From NCBI GenBank assembly GCA_965216885.1, contig OZ244208.1:1426001-1490000 (forward strand): DNA of 64,000 nucleotides. Direction: 5' to 3'. The first letter of the stretch is position 1. Each line of letters opens with the position of its first letter. Below the pieces are notes generated by a model, which saw nothing but the letters and a program-made list of their open reading frames with translations, was not told the origin of the DNA and made no database searches. Source of the stretch: CAYNJG01 sp965216885 (GTDB lineage: Bacteria; Planctomycetota; Planctomycetia; Pirellulales; Pirellulaceae). Shown here piece after piece: positions 44,781 through 53,574 of the stretch. The position numbers and the translations under genes were made by a program.

Positions 44781-45305
44781 ATGAATGAATTCATTAACGA
44801 TGAGCAGGCCGTAGTCGAGGAACGCGAGCAAGCGCGCGAGGAAGATATCCTGGCCTTGCAACGCCCCATCAGCGAGCTGCATGACCTTCACCCAGTCGTC
44901 AGTATTTCTCCGGACGCCACGGTTCGGAGTGCGATCGATCTGATGGTGTCCAAGCGGGTTGGTTGCCTGCTGATCACCGATGACGGTCAGTTGACAGGAA
45001 TGTTCTCGGAACGCGATGTCTTGCGCAAGGTTGCCGCATCCGGGATCGACATCGAAACAACGCCAGTGTCGGATCTCATGACGAAGAATCCGGACACGCT
45101 ACCGATCGATAGCGCTCTGGTTTTTGCTCTGCAGCGAATGTCGGTTGGCGGATTTCGTCACGTTCCACTGTTGGATCGCGAAGGGGTTCCGGTTTCCGTC
45201 GTTTCGATGCGAGACATTGTGGAACACATTGTCGCTCTGTATCCCAATCAGATTCTGAATTTGCCAGAGCAGCCGGGAACGTGGTCCGGGCGAGACGGCG
45301 GATAG
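44781..45305 (+). CDS. CBS-pair domain protein
   Basis: A 174-residue soluble protein with an acidic N-terminal helix and two CBS domains (about 35-90 and 105-160). These contain LHDLHPVVSISPDATVRSAI with GCLLITDDGQLTGMFSERDV, and DLMTKNPDTLPIDSAL with FRHVPLLDREGVPVSVVSMR. CBS pairs bind adenine nucleotides and often regulate other proteins. The ATG has GGGAG nine bases upstream. Its partner is unknown, and it stands alone between moeA and the repair gene. Confidence 0.9.
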   Translation: MNEFINDEQAVVEEREQAREEDILALQRPISELHDLHPVVSISPDATVRSAIDLMVSKRVGCLLITDDGQLTGMFSERDVLRKVAASGIDIETTPVSDLMTKNPDTLPIDSALVFALQRMSVGGFRHVPLLDREGVPVSVVSMRDIVEHIVALYPNQILNLPEQPGTWSGRDGG

Positions 45306-45350
45306 TGCAGGAACTGGCTGCCATTTATGCGGTAGAAGAAAACGCGATGG

Positions 45351-46058
45351 CTAACATTTCGTGGATTTCTTCTTCTTGCCAACCCGGCCTAGCGATTCGA
45401 TTTTCGAGATGGCATCGATGGCGAGGGGGACCTTGCACGAAGTGTTTCCCATGTCGACTTTGACCGTACCGATCTTCCTCGCGGTTGCCTTGGCCGTGCT
45501 CAACACCGGTTTGACGTAGGCCCCGGCTGCAATCACAAACCCGTTCATGCAATATCGCACGTAGTTTGGCGCGTCGTGGATTTCCTCGCTGACCTGTTTG
45601 AGTAGTTGCCGGACTTCCGGGGCATCGATCTCGGCGTCCGGCCGCACCGACATCGCCAGGGCGTAGGTGTTCCAGCCGCTGACGGCCACGTTCTCCTTGC
45701 GAGCTTTCATCCACTTTCGACCAATCGCAAAAGCATCTGGATGCTCACTTGCAACAAACGGGACCGACCATTCGCTGAGCATGTGCCACCATGCGGTTTT
45801 CGCCCATTTGTCCAGCGTACGCCTGGTCATCAGACTGCCGTCGGCGACCAGCGCCGCCAGATACATGGCATCTGAGTTGTTGGTATCCCAAAGCTGGAGA
45901 GCAAGTTCTTGATCGCCGCGAATCTTGCGGACGATCTTTTTCAAGTCCGCGATTTTCACTCCATAGAGTTCGCCGTCGGCGCCGTGATTACGGTAGATCC
46001 TGACGGTTTGTGGATTTCCTACCGCCTTTAGCTCATGCATCACTTCTGAAAGTTGCAT
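45351..46058 (-). CDS. AlkD-like DNA alkylation repair protein
   Basis: A 235-residue all-helical protein of the AlkC/AlkD HEAT-like family, glycosylases that remove bulky or positively charged alkylated bases without base flipping. The opening YGVKIADLKKIVRKI, the helix KTAWWHMLSEWSVPF and APNYVRYCMNGFVIAAG fit the fold, but the usual catalytic Asp/Trp context was not confirmed. The C-terminus is very basic (GRVGKKKKSTKC). It converges with the CBS gene. Confidence 0.85.
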   Translation of the reverse strand: MQLSEVMHELKAVGNPQTVRIYRNHGADGELYGVKIADLKKIVRKIRGDQELALQLWDTNNSDAMYLAALVADGSLMTRRTLDKWAKTAWWHMLSEWSVPFVASEHPDAFAIGRKWMKARKENVAVSGWNTYALAMSVRPDAEIDAPEVRQLLKQVSEEIHDAPNYVRYCMNGFVIAAGAYVKPVLSTAKATARKIGTVKVDMGNTSCKVPLAIDAISKIESLGRVGKKKKSTKC

Positions 46059-46414
46059 CGTGTTCCTCCGTGTGAAAACGAGTAGCGACGACTGCGAACA
46101 TGTTGCCTCATTGGCTCCGCCTTGTCCAATCTGGGGACCCAGGCCGAATTCGCTGACGGTATGCCCTCAAGTCACCGTCCTATGGGGCCATTGCCGCAGA
46201 AGCATGGCGCTGTCGCGTCGGCTTTTGGTGAGTTCATCCGGGCAGCCGGTATGTTTACGGAACGGCACGAATTGGGGGGCTGCATTGATTCAATCCAGAG
46301 AATTCTTTTACTCTCGTCGGCCGGGGATTGGAATTGGCAGTGACGAATTTGATTCTGCCCTTAGGTGGGGCAAGTTTGGGGGGTAGATGTTTTCTCGTCG
46401 ATTGGTATCGCAAG
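46059..46414. other. Spacer before the PilZ gene
   Basis: No gene or RNA was recognised. A frame in phase with the PilZ gene is open from a TTG at 46328, but its predicted residues are not family-like, so the ATG was preferred. Promoters for the flanking divergent genes are expected. Confidence 0.45.
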
Positions 46415-46900
46415 ATGTCCTGGTTCTTTCGCTCGAAAGTTGATCATAAACAAGCCGTTCGCCGCAATCTCTCGCGGTTGATCAACACCACTACGTCCCT
46501 TGCTTCTCATATTGCGATTGATCCGTCGAGCGACAAACGGATTGAGCATCGTATTGTGCGGCATATACCTGTCGTTGTGTTGCCATTGGACGGCGATGCA
46601 AAAGCGGCCGCGGTATTCGTGGGGCTCACACTCGACATTTCATCCGAAGGATTTTGCATTTCAACGCTGGGAAGCCTGCAAGCGGATTCCAAAGTTGCGG
46701 TTGGAATTGGTGTGGAAGATGACTTCGTGGTTGTTCTTTGTCGCTGTTGTCGCTCGGATGCAATTGGGTACGGCTACTATCGAAGTGGGCTCGAAGCGAT
46801 GGAGCAGCTCTGTGAAACAGACTATGCGGCGTTGCGGGAATTGGGGCAGTACATCGAGGCCAATCCCCCGGTAAGCACGATGTCGATGCTGGGAATCTAG
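46415..46900 (+). CDS. PilZ-domain protein
   Basis: A 161-residue protein whose centre has both PilZ signature elements: RIEHR (42-46, RxxxR) and DISSEGF (74-80, DxSxxG), separated by about 27 residues as usual. PilZ domains bind the second messenger c-di-GMP. No other output domain is present, so it would act as an adaptor. No signal peptide or span was seen. The start is uncertain, with a weak ribosome binding site. A link to the Tad pilus elsewhere in the window is possible but unsupported. Confidence 0.7.
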   Translation: MSWFFRSKVDHKQAVRRNLSRLINTTTSLASHIAIDPSSDKRIEHRIVRHIPVVVLPLDGDAKAAAVFVGLTLDISSEGFCISTLGSLQADSKVAVGIGVEDDFVVVLCRCCRSDAIGYGYYRSGLEAMEQLCETDYAALRELGQYIEANPPVSTMSMLGI

Positions 46901-46999
46901 CACGAGAAGCCAATAGGCAGTTGTGCCTGCTTCACATCTCTCGAAACGACGCAAGACTCCCTATGATGGGGACATTCAACGTTGTTCGGTTCGAGTCGC

Positions 47000-47677
47000 A
47001 TGTCCAGTCTCAATATTATCTTTGAAGATGTCGACGTCCTGGTCGTAAACAAGCCAGCCGGCGTAGCGACTCAGGCGCCCCGGCAATTCGATAGCCTCGA
47101 ATCGCGAATACGCGACTATTTGCAGGGCACGGCTGAGCCATCAACGACGCCCTATCTTGGCATTCCGCACAGGTTGGATCGATGTGCTTCAGGAGTCATG
47201 GTTTTCGCCAAGCGACGGAAGGCGGCGCAGCGTTTGTCGAAACAGTTCGAAGATCGGAGTGTACATAAGACTTACGTGGCTCGAGTCACCGGGCGTGTTG
47301 ATCCGGCGTCGGGGCATTGGCATGACTTTCTGAGGAAAATCCCTGACCAACCGAAGGGCGAAGTCGTTGATGAAGCGCATGCGGATGCTCGTCTGGCCAC
47401 GCTTCGCTATGAGGTGATTCTGATCGGCGACGAATTCAGCGAACTTCAAATTCAGCTCGAGACCGGTCGCATGCACCAGATTCGCATTCAGTGCGCGACA
47501 CGCGGGTACCCCGTGTTGGGCGACGTTCTGTATGGAAGTGAGCAAGCGTTTGGTCCGACGGTTGAGGATCACCGCGAGCGACAAATTGCGCTGCACGCCA
47601 ACCGGATCGGGTTCGAGCATCCCCGCTCGCGCGAGCGGGTCGTTTTCGAATCGCAGCGTCCGGACACATGGTCGTAA
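47000..47677 (+). CDS. RluA-family pseudouridine synthase
   Basis: A 225-residue enzyme that turns uridine into pseudouridine in rRNA or tRNA. The catalytic Asp lies in HRLDRCASGVMVF; the N-terminal ILVVNKPAG-type motif appears as VDVLVVNKPAGVATQ, and GRMHQIRIQCATRG is the RluA C-terminal motif. It has no S4 domain, so it resembles RluA or TruC more than RluC or RluD. The ATG preferred lies 18 bases after a TTG in the same frame. The target site cannot be given. Confidence 0.93.
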   Translation: MSSLNIIFEDVDVLVVNKPAGVATQAPRQFDSLESRIRDYLQGTAEPSTTPYLGIPHRLDRCASGVMVFAKRRKAAQRLSKQFEDRSVHKTYVARVTGRVDPASGHWHDFLRKIPDQPKGEVVDEAHADARLATLRYEVILIGDEFSELQIQLETGRMHQIRIQCATRGYPVLGDVLYGSEQAFGPTVEDHRERQIALHANRIGFEHPRSRERVVFESQRPDTWS

Positions 47678-47773
47678 CCAGCGGTCGCCTTATGAAATTG
47701 CACAGCCAATTGATTGCTGTATAGTGGCACGTCAGGCAGTGATTCCCACCCGATCCCTATTGAGCAGATTCTC

Positions 47774-48721
47774 ATGTCCAACGGATTTAATCGCCGAACG
47801 TTTCTGGCCGCCAGTGCTGCAACCGGAGTCGTCGCATCGAGCGGCCAGAGAGCCGTTGCCGCCGAGTCGAATTCAGAGTTTGTTCGACCGCCGCTGGATC
47901 GGAAGATACTGTTGTCATGCAAGCTGGGCATGATTGCAAAAAAGGACGGTGATCGGGTTCTAACGTTAACCGAACGCCTGAAAATGGCGGGCGACGCCGG
48001 TTTCGATGGCGTTGATTTTGATCAGGCGGGCAGCTTTACCGAACAGGAGGCTCGTGACGCGATGATTGAATCGGGCGTTTTTGTTCACAACGCAATCAAT
48101 CACACACACTGGCAAAAGCGGCTGACCAGTCCGAATGACGAAGATCGTGCAACGGCACGAGCCAATATCGAACATTGTATTCGCGTTTCGCATGCAGCCG
48201 GCGGCAACGGCGTGCTGATCGTTATCGGGAGTGCCGCGGACGGGCCCGAAGAAGAAACGATTCCGCGTTGCCGCGAAGAGATTCGTTCGCTGATTCCGCT
48301 GGCTGCGTCCCTGGGGCAACCGATCCTGTTCGAAAATGTGTGGAATCGAATGATGTACGACCATGGCGGGGCGGGCGATCAGTCGGCCAAGCGGTTCGTT
48401 GACTTCGTCGACAGCTTCAACAGTCCATGGGTAGGGATGTACTTCGACATCGGGAACCACTGGAAGTACGGCGCGCCGGGTGACTGGATTCGCGAGTTTG
48501 GATACCGCTGTGTAAAGCTGGACGTGAAAGGCTTTAGTCGCGCGAAAGACAAGTTCACGGAGATTGGCGAAGGCGACCTGCCGTGGGATGAAGTCCGCAA
48601 GGGACTGGACGACATTGGCTTTACCGGGTGGGCCACCGCGGAAGTGGGAGGCGGCGGCGTTGATCGTCTGGCAACCGTGCGTCGCCAAATGGAAAAAGTA
48701 TTCGGACTGAAGGCCCGTTAG
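47774..48721 (+). CDS. Tat-exported sugar isomerase/epimerase-like protein
   Basis: A 315-residue protein with a twin-arginine signal (NRRTFLAASAATGVV) and a TIM-barrel of the xylose isomerase/hydroxypyruvate isomerase superfamily. Metal-site-type residues occur in PILFENVWN (Glu), WVGMYFDIGNHWKYG (Asp, His), RCVKLDVKG (Asp) and WATAEVGGGG (Glu). The usual members act on keto sugars or inositol. The exported location is common for planctomycete members of this family. The substrate is unknown, and it stands alone between the pseudouridine synthase and the ABC cluster. Confidence 0.88.
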   Translation: MSNGFNRRTFLAASAATGVVASSGQRAVAAESNSEFVRPPLDRKILLSCKLGMIAKKDGDRVLTLTERLKMAGDAGFDGVDFDQAGSFTEQEARDAMIESGVFVHNAINHTHWQKRLTSPNDEDRATARANIEHCIRVSHAAGGNGVLIVIGSAADGPEEETIPRCREEIRSLIPLAASLGQPILFENVWNRMMYDHGGAGDQSAKRFVDFVDSFNSPWVGMYFDIGNHWKYGAPGDWIREFGYRCVKLDVKGFSRAKDKFTEIGEGDLPWDEVRKGLDDIGFTGWATAEVGGGGVDRLATVRRQMEKVFGLKAR

Positions 48722-48738
48722 AAAACGCCCGTTAGAAA
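48713..48738 (+). repeat. Short tandem duplication over the isomerase stop
   Basis: GCCCGTTAGAAA occurs at 48713 and again at 48727, so the isomerase's last codons and TAG are repeated 14 bases later. The first copy ends the gene. Confidence 0.7.
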
Positions 48739-48829
48739 TCGGCCAGTCAATTTCGGAGGAATCCGTACGCGTGATGCCTGCGTGATTTGTAGCAGACGAA
48801 AACCGGCAAGCGTGTCAGCCGCCTCGCCG

Positions 48830-49510
48830 CTACTTCACGTAGTCCGCATCCAGGTGATAGATCACCTGACCGACTTTGTCAGCCTTCGAGTTCTGTAGGT
48901 AGAATTCGCCCGCAAGGCTGCGTCGGAACATGGAATACTTGACTCGGTGTGGATCGGCCAACGTCACCTGCACCATGTCTGTCAGTTTGGGCTGCCCGCC
49001 AAAACAGCAGGTTCCCATGTCCGGCACAAGGATGAACCGCTTGATGTCGCCCAACTGGTCATCAGGGTAAACGTATCCCTTCAGGAAGACCATCTTTCCG
49101 GACAGATCCTGTACGTCCGGCGGAAACTGCTCGTCTGGCTTACGTGGATCCGGCTGGAGGTCGGCGAACGCAATTCGCTCATAGCCGTCCGGAACTTCCG
49201 TGGCATACACATAGGCTGAGTAAATCGAGCCGACACAGAGCACGGTTGCGGACAGAACCAGCCCGATTTTGGCAGCTCCCAACCCGGTGAATTCGTCCGT
49301 GCGATTGCGAAGACGCAGGACTGCGTTCACGCCCACGAGAACTCCGATGAACGGGAAGATCAACAGGAACGGATTCAGGCTTGCCCCAACGGCAACCGGT
49401 ATCGATATCACACCGAACACCATCGCCACGATCGCGGCGAAGCTGAGAGTTCGATACTGTTGGTACTGCTCCGCTTCGGCGGAAGTCAGTTTCTCGGTGA
49501 CAGGTTCCAT
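48830..49510 (-). CDS. Membrane protein with DUF3299-like C-terminal domain
   Basis: A 226-residue inner-membrane protein. Two or three spans lie in the first half (about 24-43, 46-65 and 80-103). Residues about 115-226 look like DUF3299: LSGKMVFLKGYVYPDD, KRFILVPDMGTCCFGGQPKLTDMVQV, ending in a strand-rich region. The CC in the GTCCFGG loop could be a metal or disulphide site. It is the last gene of a four-gene minus-strand cluster with an ABC transporter. Its function is unknown; a role in cofactor or metal handling with the transporter is only a guess. Confidence 0.8.
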   Translation of the reverse strand: MEPVTEKLTSAEAEQYQQYRTLSFAAIVAMVFGVISIPVAVGASLNPFLLIFPFIGVLVGVNAVLRLRNRTDEFTGLGAAKIGLVLSATVLCVGSIYSAYVYATEVPDGYERIAFADLQPDPRKPDEQFPPDVQDLSGKMVFLKGYVYPDDQLGDIKRFILVPDMGTCCFGGQPKLTDMVQVTLADPHRVKYSMFRRSLAGEFYLQNSKADKVGQVIYHLDADYVK

Positions 49511-49568
49511 TTTGGCAGTCGCTCAACGCAGAGAGTTGGATATACGTACGAATGTTGCCCCAAAAGGA

Positions 49569-51206
49569 TCAGGCGTTCACACTCACCCCAAGTATGGACC
49601 GCATGGTGGCGAAGCACAAACCGACGCCGATTATCGTTACGCCAAATAGTTTCCAAATGTTCGGGGCTGAATCGGCGGCGGATTCCACCTGATTCAGGGT
49701 TGCCGGCGTGTCGATGCTGGTTTGCGATTCAGCTTTGTTGGCGCGAGCGGCTTCCGGGGAGATAACGGTCTGAAACTGGGCAAGGGAGTCTCCCGACTTG
49801 CCCGGAAACGACAGCTGATTCGCCAGGGCGTCCGCCGATTCCCTTTCGATCGGCACCGGCTGGCTCAGCACATCTCTTATGCCGTCGTTCTCCTTGCGAA
49901 GCTGTTCCTGGAAATCCTCGAGGCTGGTCTGTTTCTCGGTGTCGGTGGCTGCCTCCTCCGCATTCTCTTCTTTCTTTTCAGAGGTGACTGGAAAGAAGGT
50001 CATTGCCCGTTTGACCGCATCGGCATCGACCTTCTTCAGGTCTTCAATTTTCTCGGCTGCGATCGGTAGCGGGCAGGCTCGCAGATAGTTGATGACGGGG
50101 ACTCGTACCCAACTGCTGTTTTCGTCGGCATTCACGAACAGCTCCGTGAGCTTGGGAAGAACTTCCCAGTCTTCCCAACGAGCCAGATCGGGAATGACCA
50201 GATCTGCGAGTTCAGGGCGGTCCAGCATGTGACGCAGAGATTTGACCAAACGGCTGCGTGAGATGACGTCGGTTTCTGACCCGTGAAAACGAATCGCCAT
50301 GATCGCCGCGTAGGTATCCGAATACTCGGCTTCCTTGTTGGCGAGGAACAGTTCATCAACCTTGTCCAGCCCCTGCTCTCCGTTGAGAATCATGTAGCAG
50401 GCCAGCAATGCGTCCAGTCCAGCCTTGGCCTTGCGGTCGTCGGAATTCATGAACGTTTCCAGCAGCTCGCTTTCGGCCTGCGTTCCACAGACGCCCAACA
50501 TCGTGAAGTAGAGTCGACGGCGATTTGATGGGACGTCGTGGTTTTTCACGAACGCAATCAGTTGCTCACGATTCATCTTTGGTTTGAGCGCGATGACGTC
50601 GGCGTATGGAGCTTTGGCAAACTCGTCATAGGCATCCCGGGCGAGCATCTCGTCTTCGTCTTCGAGGAATTCCTGGAAGAATGCCAGACGCACGGCGCTG
50701 GCTTCGGCCTTCAATTGGTCGATTTCAGCTTTCGCTTCGTCGTCCTTGAGCTTCTTCAGTTTTGCATCCAGCGGTTCGACCGTGGCTGCGTATTCGCCAT
50801 TGAGACGCGGCAATTCCCCCAGGTAGCTCTCCGCGCGGTCGGACAGGATGAGCGGCGTGGACCAGATCAGTTTTGGAGCGTCGGTCGCCATGGCGAGAAA
50901 CGGACGACCCTTTTTGGCTTCCCCAAAATAGATTGTGTCGAACGTGTCGCCGACTGCGAGGAACTCGGCACCCTTGATCACTTTGGTAATAATGAAGGTG
51001 GACTTGGGCACCTCGGCACTGGCGTCCGTCGTGTCGAGCTTCGAGATCTCACCCGCCTTCTGCAGTTCCGCGAGAGCCACGACGTCCATCGTCGAAATCT
51101 CTTCGCTAAACGTCTGGGAGACCGCCGAGCAGAATGGACATGCCGCTGCGATTGAGCCATTCGCGATGACCAGCATCGTGACGAGCAGGATTCGAAGTTG
51201 CAACAT
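49569..51206 (-). CDS. Exported, membrane-anchored protein with CPFC motif, unknown function
   Basis: A 545-residue protein with a signal peptide (about 1-22) immediately followed by CPFCSAVSQTF, a CxxC pair at the mature N-terminus. A strand-rich region (about 40-140) contains a predicted KVIKGAEFLAVGDTFDTIYF segment, a helical repeat-like middle (190-400) and a charged linker follow, and a C-terminal membrane helix (about 515-535) ends the protein. AAGGTG precedes the ATG; the GTG in it is an alternative start. It lies 33 bases after the permease gene and 58 bases before the DUF3299-like gene, so it belongs to one cluster. It is not a family I recognise. Confidence 0.8.
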   Translation of the reverse strand: MLQLRILLVTMLVIANGSIAAACPFCSAVSQTFSEEISTMDVVALAELQKAGEISKLDTTDASAEVPKSTFIITKVIKGAEFLAVGDTFDTIYFGEAKKGRPFLAMATDAPKLIWSTPLILSDRAESYLGELPRLNGEYAATVEPLDAKLKKLKDDEAKAEIDQLKAEASAVRLAFFQEFLEDEDEMLARDAYDEFAKAPYADVIALKPKMNREQLIAFVKNHDVPSNRRRLYFTMLGVCGTQAESELLETFMNSDDRKAKAGLDALLACYMILNGEQGLDKVDELFLANKEAEYSDTYAAIMAIRFHGSETDVISRSRLVKSLRHMLDRPELADLVIPDLARWEDWEVLPKLTELFVNADENSSWVRVPVINYLRACPLPIAAEKIEDLKKVDADAVKRAMTFFPVTSEKKEENAEEAATDTEKQTSLEDFQEQLRKENDGIRDVLSQPVPIERESADALANQLSFPGKSGDSLAQFQTVISPEAARANKAESQTSIDTPATLNQVESAADSAPNIWKLFGVTIIGVGLCFATMRSILGVSVNA

Positions 51207-51239
51207 GACTGTCACCTTGAATTGACGTGTTTGCTTGAA

Positions 51240-52550
51240 TTATGGACTGGACTGCAACGCTTCGGCCACATCCGTCCGGTAGGCGGACAACGCGGGTAGA
51301 AATCCAACCGCCACTGCGAGCACGATGAGCAGCGGAATCAGCCAGATCTCTACTGATATGTTAGGTGTTAACGCCGGACCCAACAAATAACCTAGTTCGT
51401 CCATCGGCGGAGCAAGGTCCAATGCGCTAACGACAACTCCGGTTTCTCGTTCAATTACACCGCTAGCGAGTCCGATTAAAGCGTGTCCGGCAATCCAGCC
51501 AAATACGCCTCCGATCATGGAAATCATGACGGATTCCAGTAACACAACGGACATGACCGTTGAACGTCCGGCTCCAAGAGCCCGCATCACGGCGATCTCC
51601 TGCTTTCGGTCGCTCATTGAATTATAGATGCTGACCAGAATACTGATGCCGGAAACGACACAAATCAGCAACGTGATGACCAGCAACAGGTTACGGATCG
51701 GCCCGACAATGCGACTGAACAACATGAAGATCGTCGCAACCGGTTTTACCGCCTGGGCCTGATTTCCTTCGTTGATGATGCCGACCATCTGAATACTGCG
51801 GAACGGGTCTTTCGTGTCGACCAACATCGACGTGATCTCCGTCGTTCCATCTTCACGCTTGTGTTCGTCGATGCTGTTGAAGCCGTCCATGTTCACGAAC
51901 ACAGCCCGGTCCTGGGGCGTGCCACTGGGAGCAAGGACGCCAACGATCTGAAAGTCATCGTGAGCGGCTCCGTCGGGTGCGCCGTGAGCGGGTTGAATCA
52001 TGTCGCCAACTTCCAGCCCCTGATCTCGTGCGACCTTCGAACCAAGGATGGCTTCGTAGACGCCGCGTTCACCCTTGCCGGTAAAGTTGTCGCCGGCGGC
52101 GAATTCATACGTCCGCTTGCGCTCGGTATCGTAGACAAGATTGAAGAGATCCGGCGTCGTGCCGACGACACGATAATGTAGATAGTAGTCACCGAGGCAG
52201 ACGGGCACGACGGGAACGTCTGGGTTCACGTACTTGTAGAACTCGCCATCCTCGCCATCCTTGCGTTTGTCCGCTGGCAGGAACTCCTCGTAGAATTCGA
52301 ACGGGAGGTTCTCTACCGGTTGGCTGAGGTAGTAAACCGTGTTGAGCGTCAGTTGTAGTTGGCCACCTTTGGCGCCCACAATCGTGTCGTAACCAAGGCT
52401 ACTGTTGCTGCGGAATGATTCATCGACCACGCCCACGATCAACAGTACCGCAACAACCAGCATGACTCCCAACGCCATCGACAACATGGTCAATACGGAC
52501 GCGAGAGATCGGCGTTGAATGCTGCGCCAGGCAATTTTCCAGAGCGGCAT
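51240..52550 (-). CDS. MacB/FtsX-type ABC transporter permease
   Basis: A 436-residue permease of the MacB/LolC-FtsX type. TM1 (about 18-40) is followed by a large extracytoplasmic domain (about 45-270) and three C-terminal spans (about 280-310, 335-365 and 395-425). QEIAVMRALGAGRSTVMSVVLLES is the coupling helix region with the family's ALGA motif. Such transporters use the periplasmic domain to move lipoproteins, peptides or drugs out of the inner membrane, and do not import. The ATPase gene stops four bases upstream. The partner proteins downstream are of unknown type. Confidence 0.92.
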   Translation of the reverse strand: MPLWKIAWRSIQRRSLASVLTMLSMALGVMLVVAVLLIVGVVDESFRSNSSLGYDTIVGAKGGQLQLTLNTVYYLSQPVENLPFEFYEEFLPADKRKDGEDGEFYKYVNPDVPVVPVCLGDYYLHYRVVGTTPDLFNLVYDTERKRTYEFAAGDNFTGKGERGVYEAILGSKVARDQGLEVGDMIQPAHGAPDGAAHDDFQIVGVLAPSGTPQDRAVFVNMDGFNSIDEHKREDGTTEITSMLVDTKDPFRSIQMVGIINEGNQAQAVKPVATIFMLFSRIVGPIRNLLLVITLLICVVSGISILVSIYNSMSDRKQEIAVMRALGAGRSTVMSVVLLESVMISMIGGVFGWIAGHALIGLASGVIERETGVVVSALDLAPPMDELGYLLGPALTPNISVEIWLIPLLIVLAVAVGFLPALSAYRTDVAEALQSSP

Positions 52551-52553
52551 TTC

Positions 52554-53237
52554 CTATCCCCGAACTGAATCTGATGAATGAATCTTGTTGATTTCTTCCA
52601 GCCGATCGACACGATCGAACTGGTCAGCCACTTCCATGGCGTGCGTCACCATGAGCAACGCGACCTTTTCTTCGTCACACGTACCGCGAATCAGATCAAT
52701 CACCTGCTGTTGGTTGGACGGGTCGACGTTGGCCGTCGGCTCGTCCGCCAGTAACAGACGCGGCTTGTTGGCCAGAGCCCGAGCGACCGCGACCCGCTGC
52801 TGCTCGCCGACGGACAGTGCGTTCGGTCGGTGATGGAGGCGGTGGCTGAGGCCCACGCGATCGAGCAATTTTCGAGCGCGACCCGTGTCCTTGCGGCCTT
52901 TGGCGAAGGTCATTCCCAGCATCACATTTTCGAGCGCTGTAAAGCCTCGAAGAAGATTGAAAGTCTGAAAAACGTAGCCAATCTTCTCCGCTCGAAATCG
53001 GTCTCGCCCGGCTTCGAACAGACGCATGATGTCGAGGCCATCGATTTCGATCTTCCCCTCGTCTGCCTGGGCGATACCGGCGATGACGTGAAGCATGGTG
53101 CTCTTTCCGCCGCCGCTGCGACCAATCAGAACGGCCTGCTCGCACTCATCCAGGTGATACGAATCGACATCGAGAATCTGCAGACGTTTGCCGCCTGGCT
53201 CCTCGTATGATTTTTTGACACCTTCCAGATGCAGCAT
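52554..53237 (-). CDS. MacB/LolD-type ABC transporter ATPase
   Basis: A 227-residue ATP-binding subunit with Walker A GRSGGGKST, the Q-loop in GYVFQTFNLLRGFTALEN, the signature LSVGEQQRVAVARALA, Walker B RLLLADEPTANVD and the H-loop LLMVTHAMEVA. The family resembles LolD and the MacB ATPase domain, matching the FtsX-type permease encoded four bases downstream. An ATG with AAGAG six bases upstream is preferred to a TTG 15 bases earlier. It heads the four-gene cluster. Confidence 0.94.
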   Translation of the reverse strand: MLHLEGVKKSYEEPGGKRLQILDVDSYHLDECEQAVLIGRSGGGKSTMLHVIAGIAQADEGKIEIDGLDIMRLFEAGRDRFRAEKIGYVFQTFNLLRGFTALENVMLGMTFAKGRKDTGRARKLLDRVGLSHRLHHRPNALSVGEQQRVAVARALANKPRLLLADEPTANVDPSNQQQVIDLIRGTCDEEKVALLMVTHAMEVADQFDRVDRLEEINKIHSSDSVRG

Positions 53238-53574
53238 TTCCGGCTCTTGCAATGGTTGTTGGATTGGTTCGGGGCGTCAAAACCCGCGCGAACGTCCCGT
53301 GGATAGCTACGCAAGCTAATATCGGGCGGTTCAAGGTATCCAGATTGCGAGCATCAGAAAAGTACAGACTGGGCAAGACCGGCATATTGGCAGAACAGTA
53401 GGCCGGATTCGCCGAGATCCGTTCGAACAGCCCGCTCACGTCGGGAAATGAGCGGGCGAGAGGCCGTGCGTCAGCCACCTAACACTCTCTGGCGGAGTGA
53501 GGGTTGGGGGGAGGTGCGGGGTGAAAGGGAGTACTCGTCAGACCGCCGTCGCGCGTCGCTGCTGGAATTGCAGC
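53238..53574. other. Spacer with a hairpin
   Basis: No gene was recognised between the ATPase start and the next stop. GCCCGCTCA (53430-53438) and TGAGCGGGC (53449-53457) form a 9-bp stem with a ten-base loop; no T run follows on either strand. The hairpin could end the upstream minus-strand gene weakly. Confidence 0.5.
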
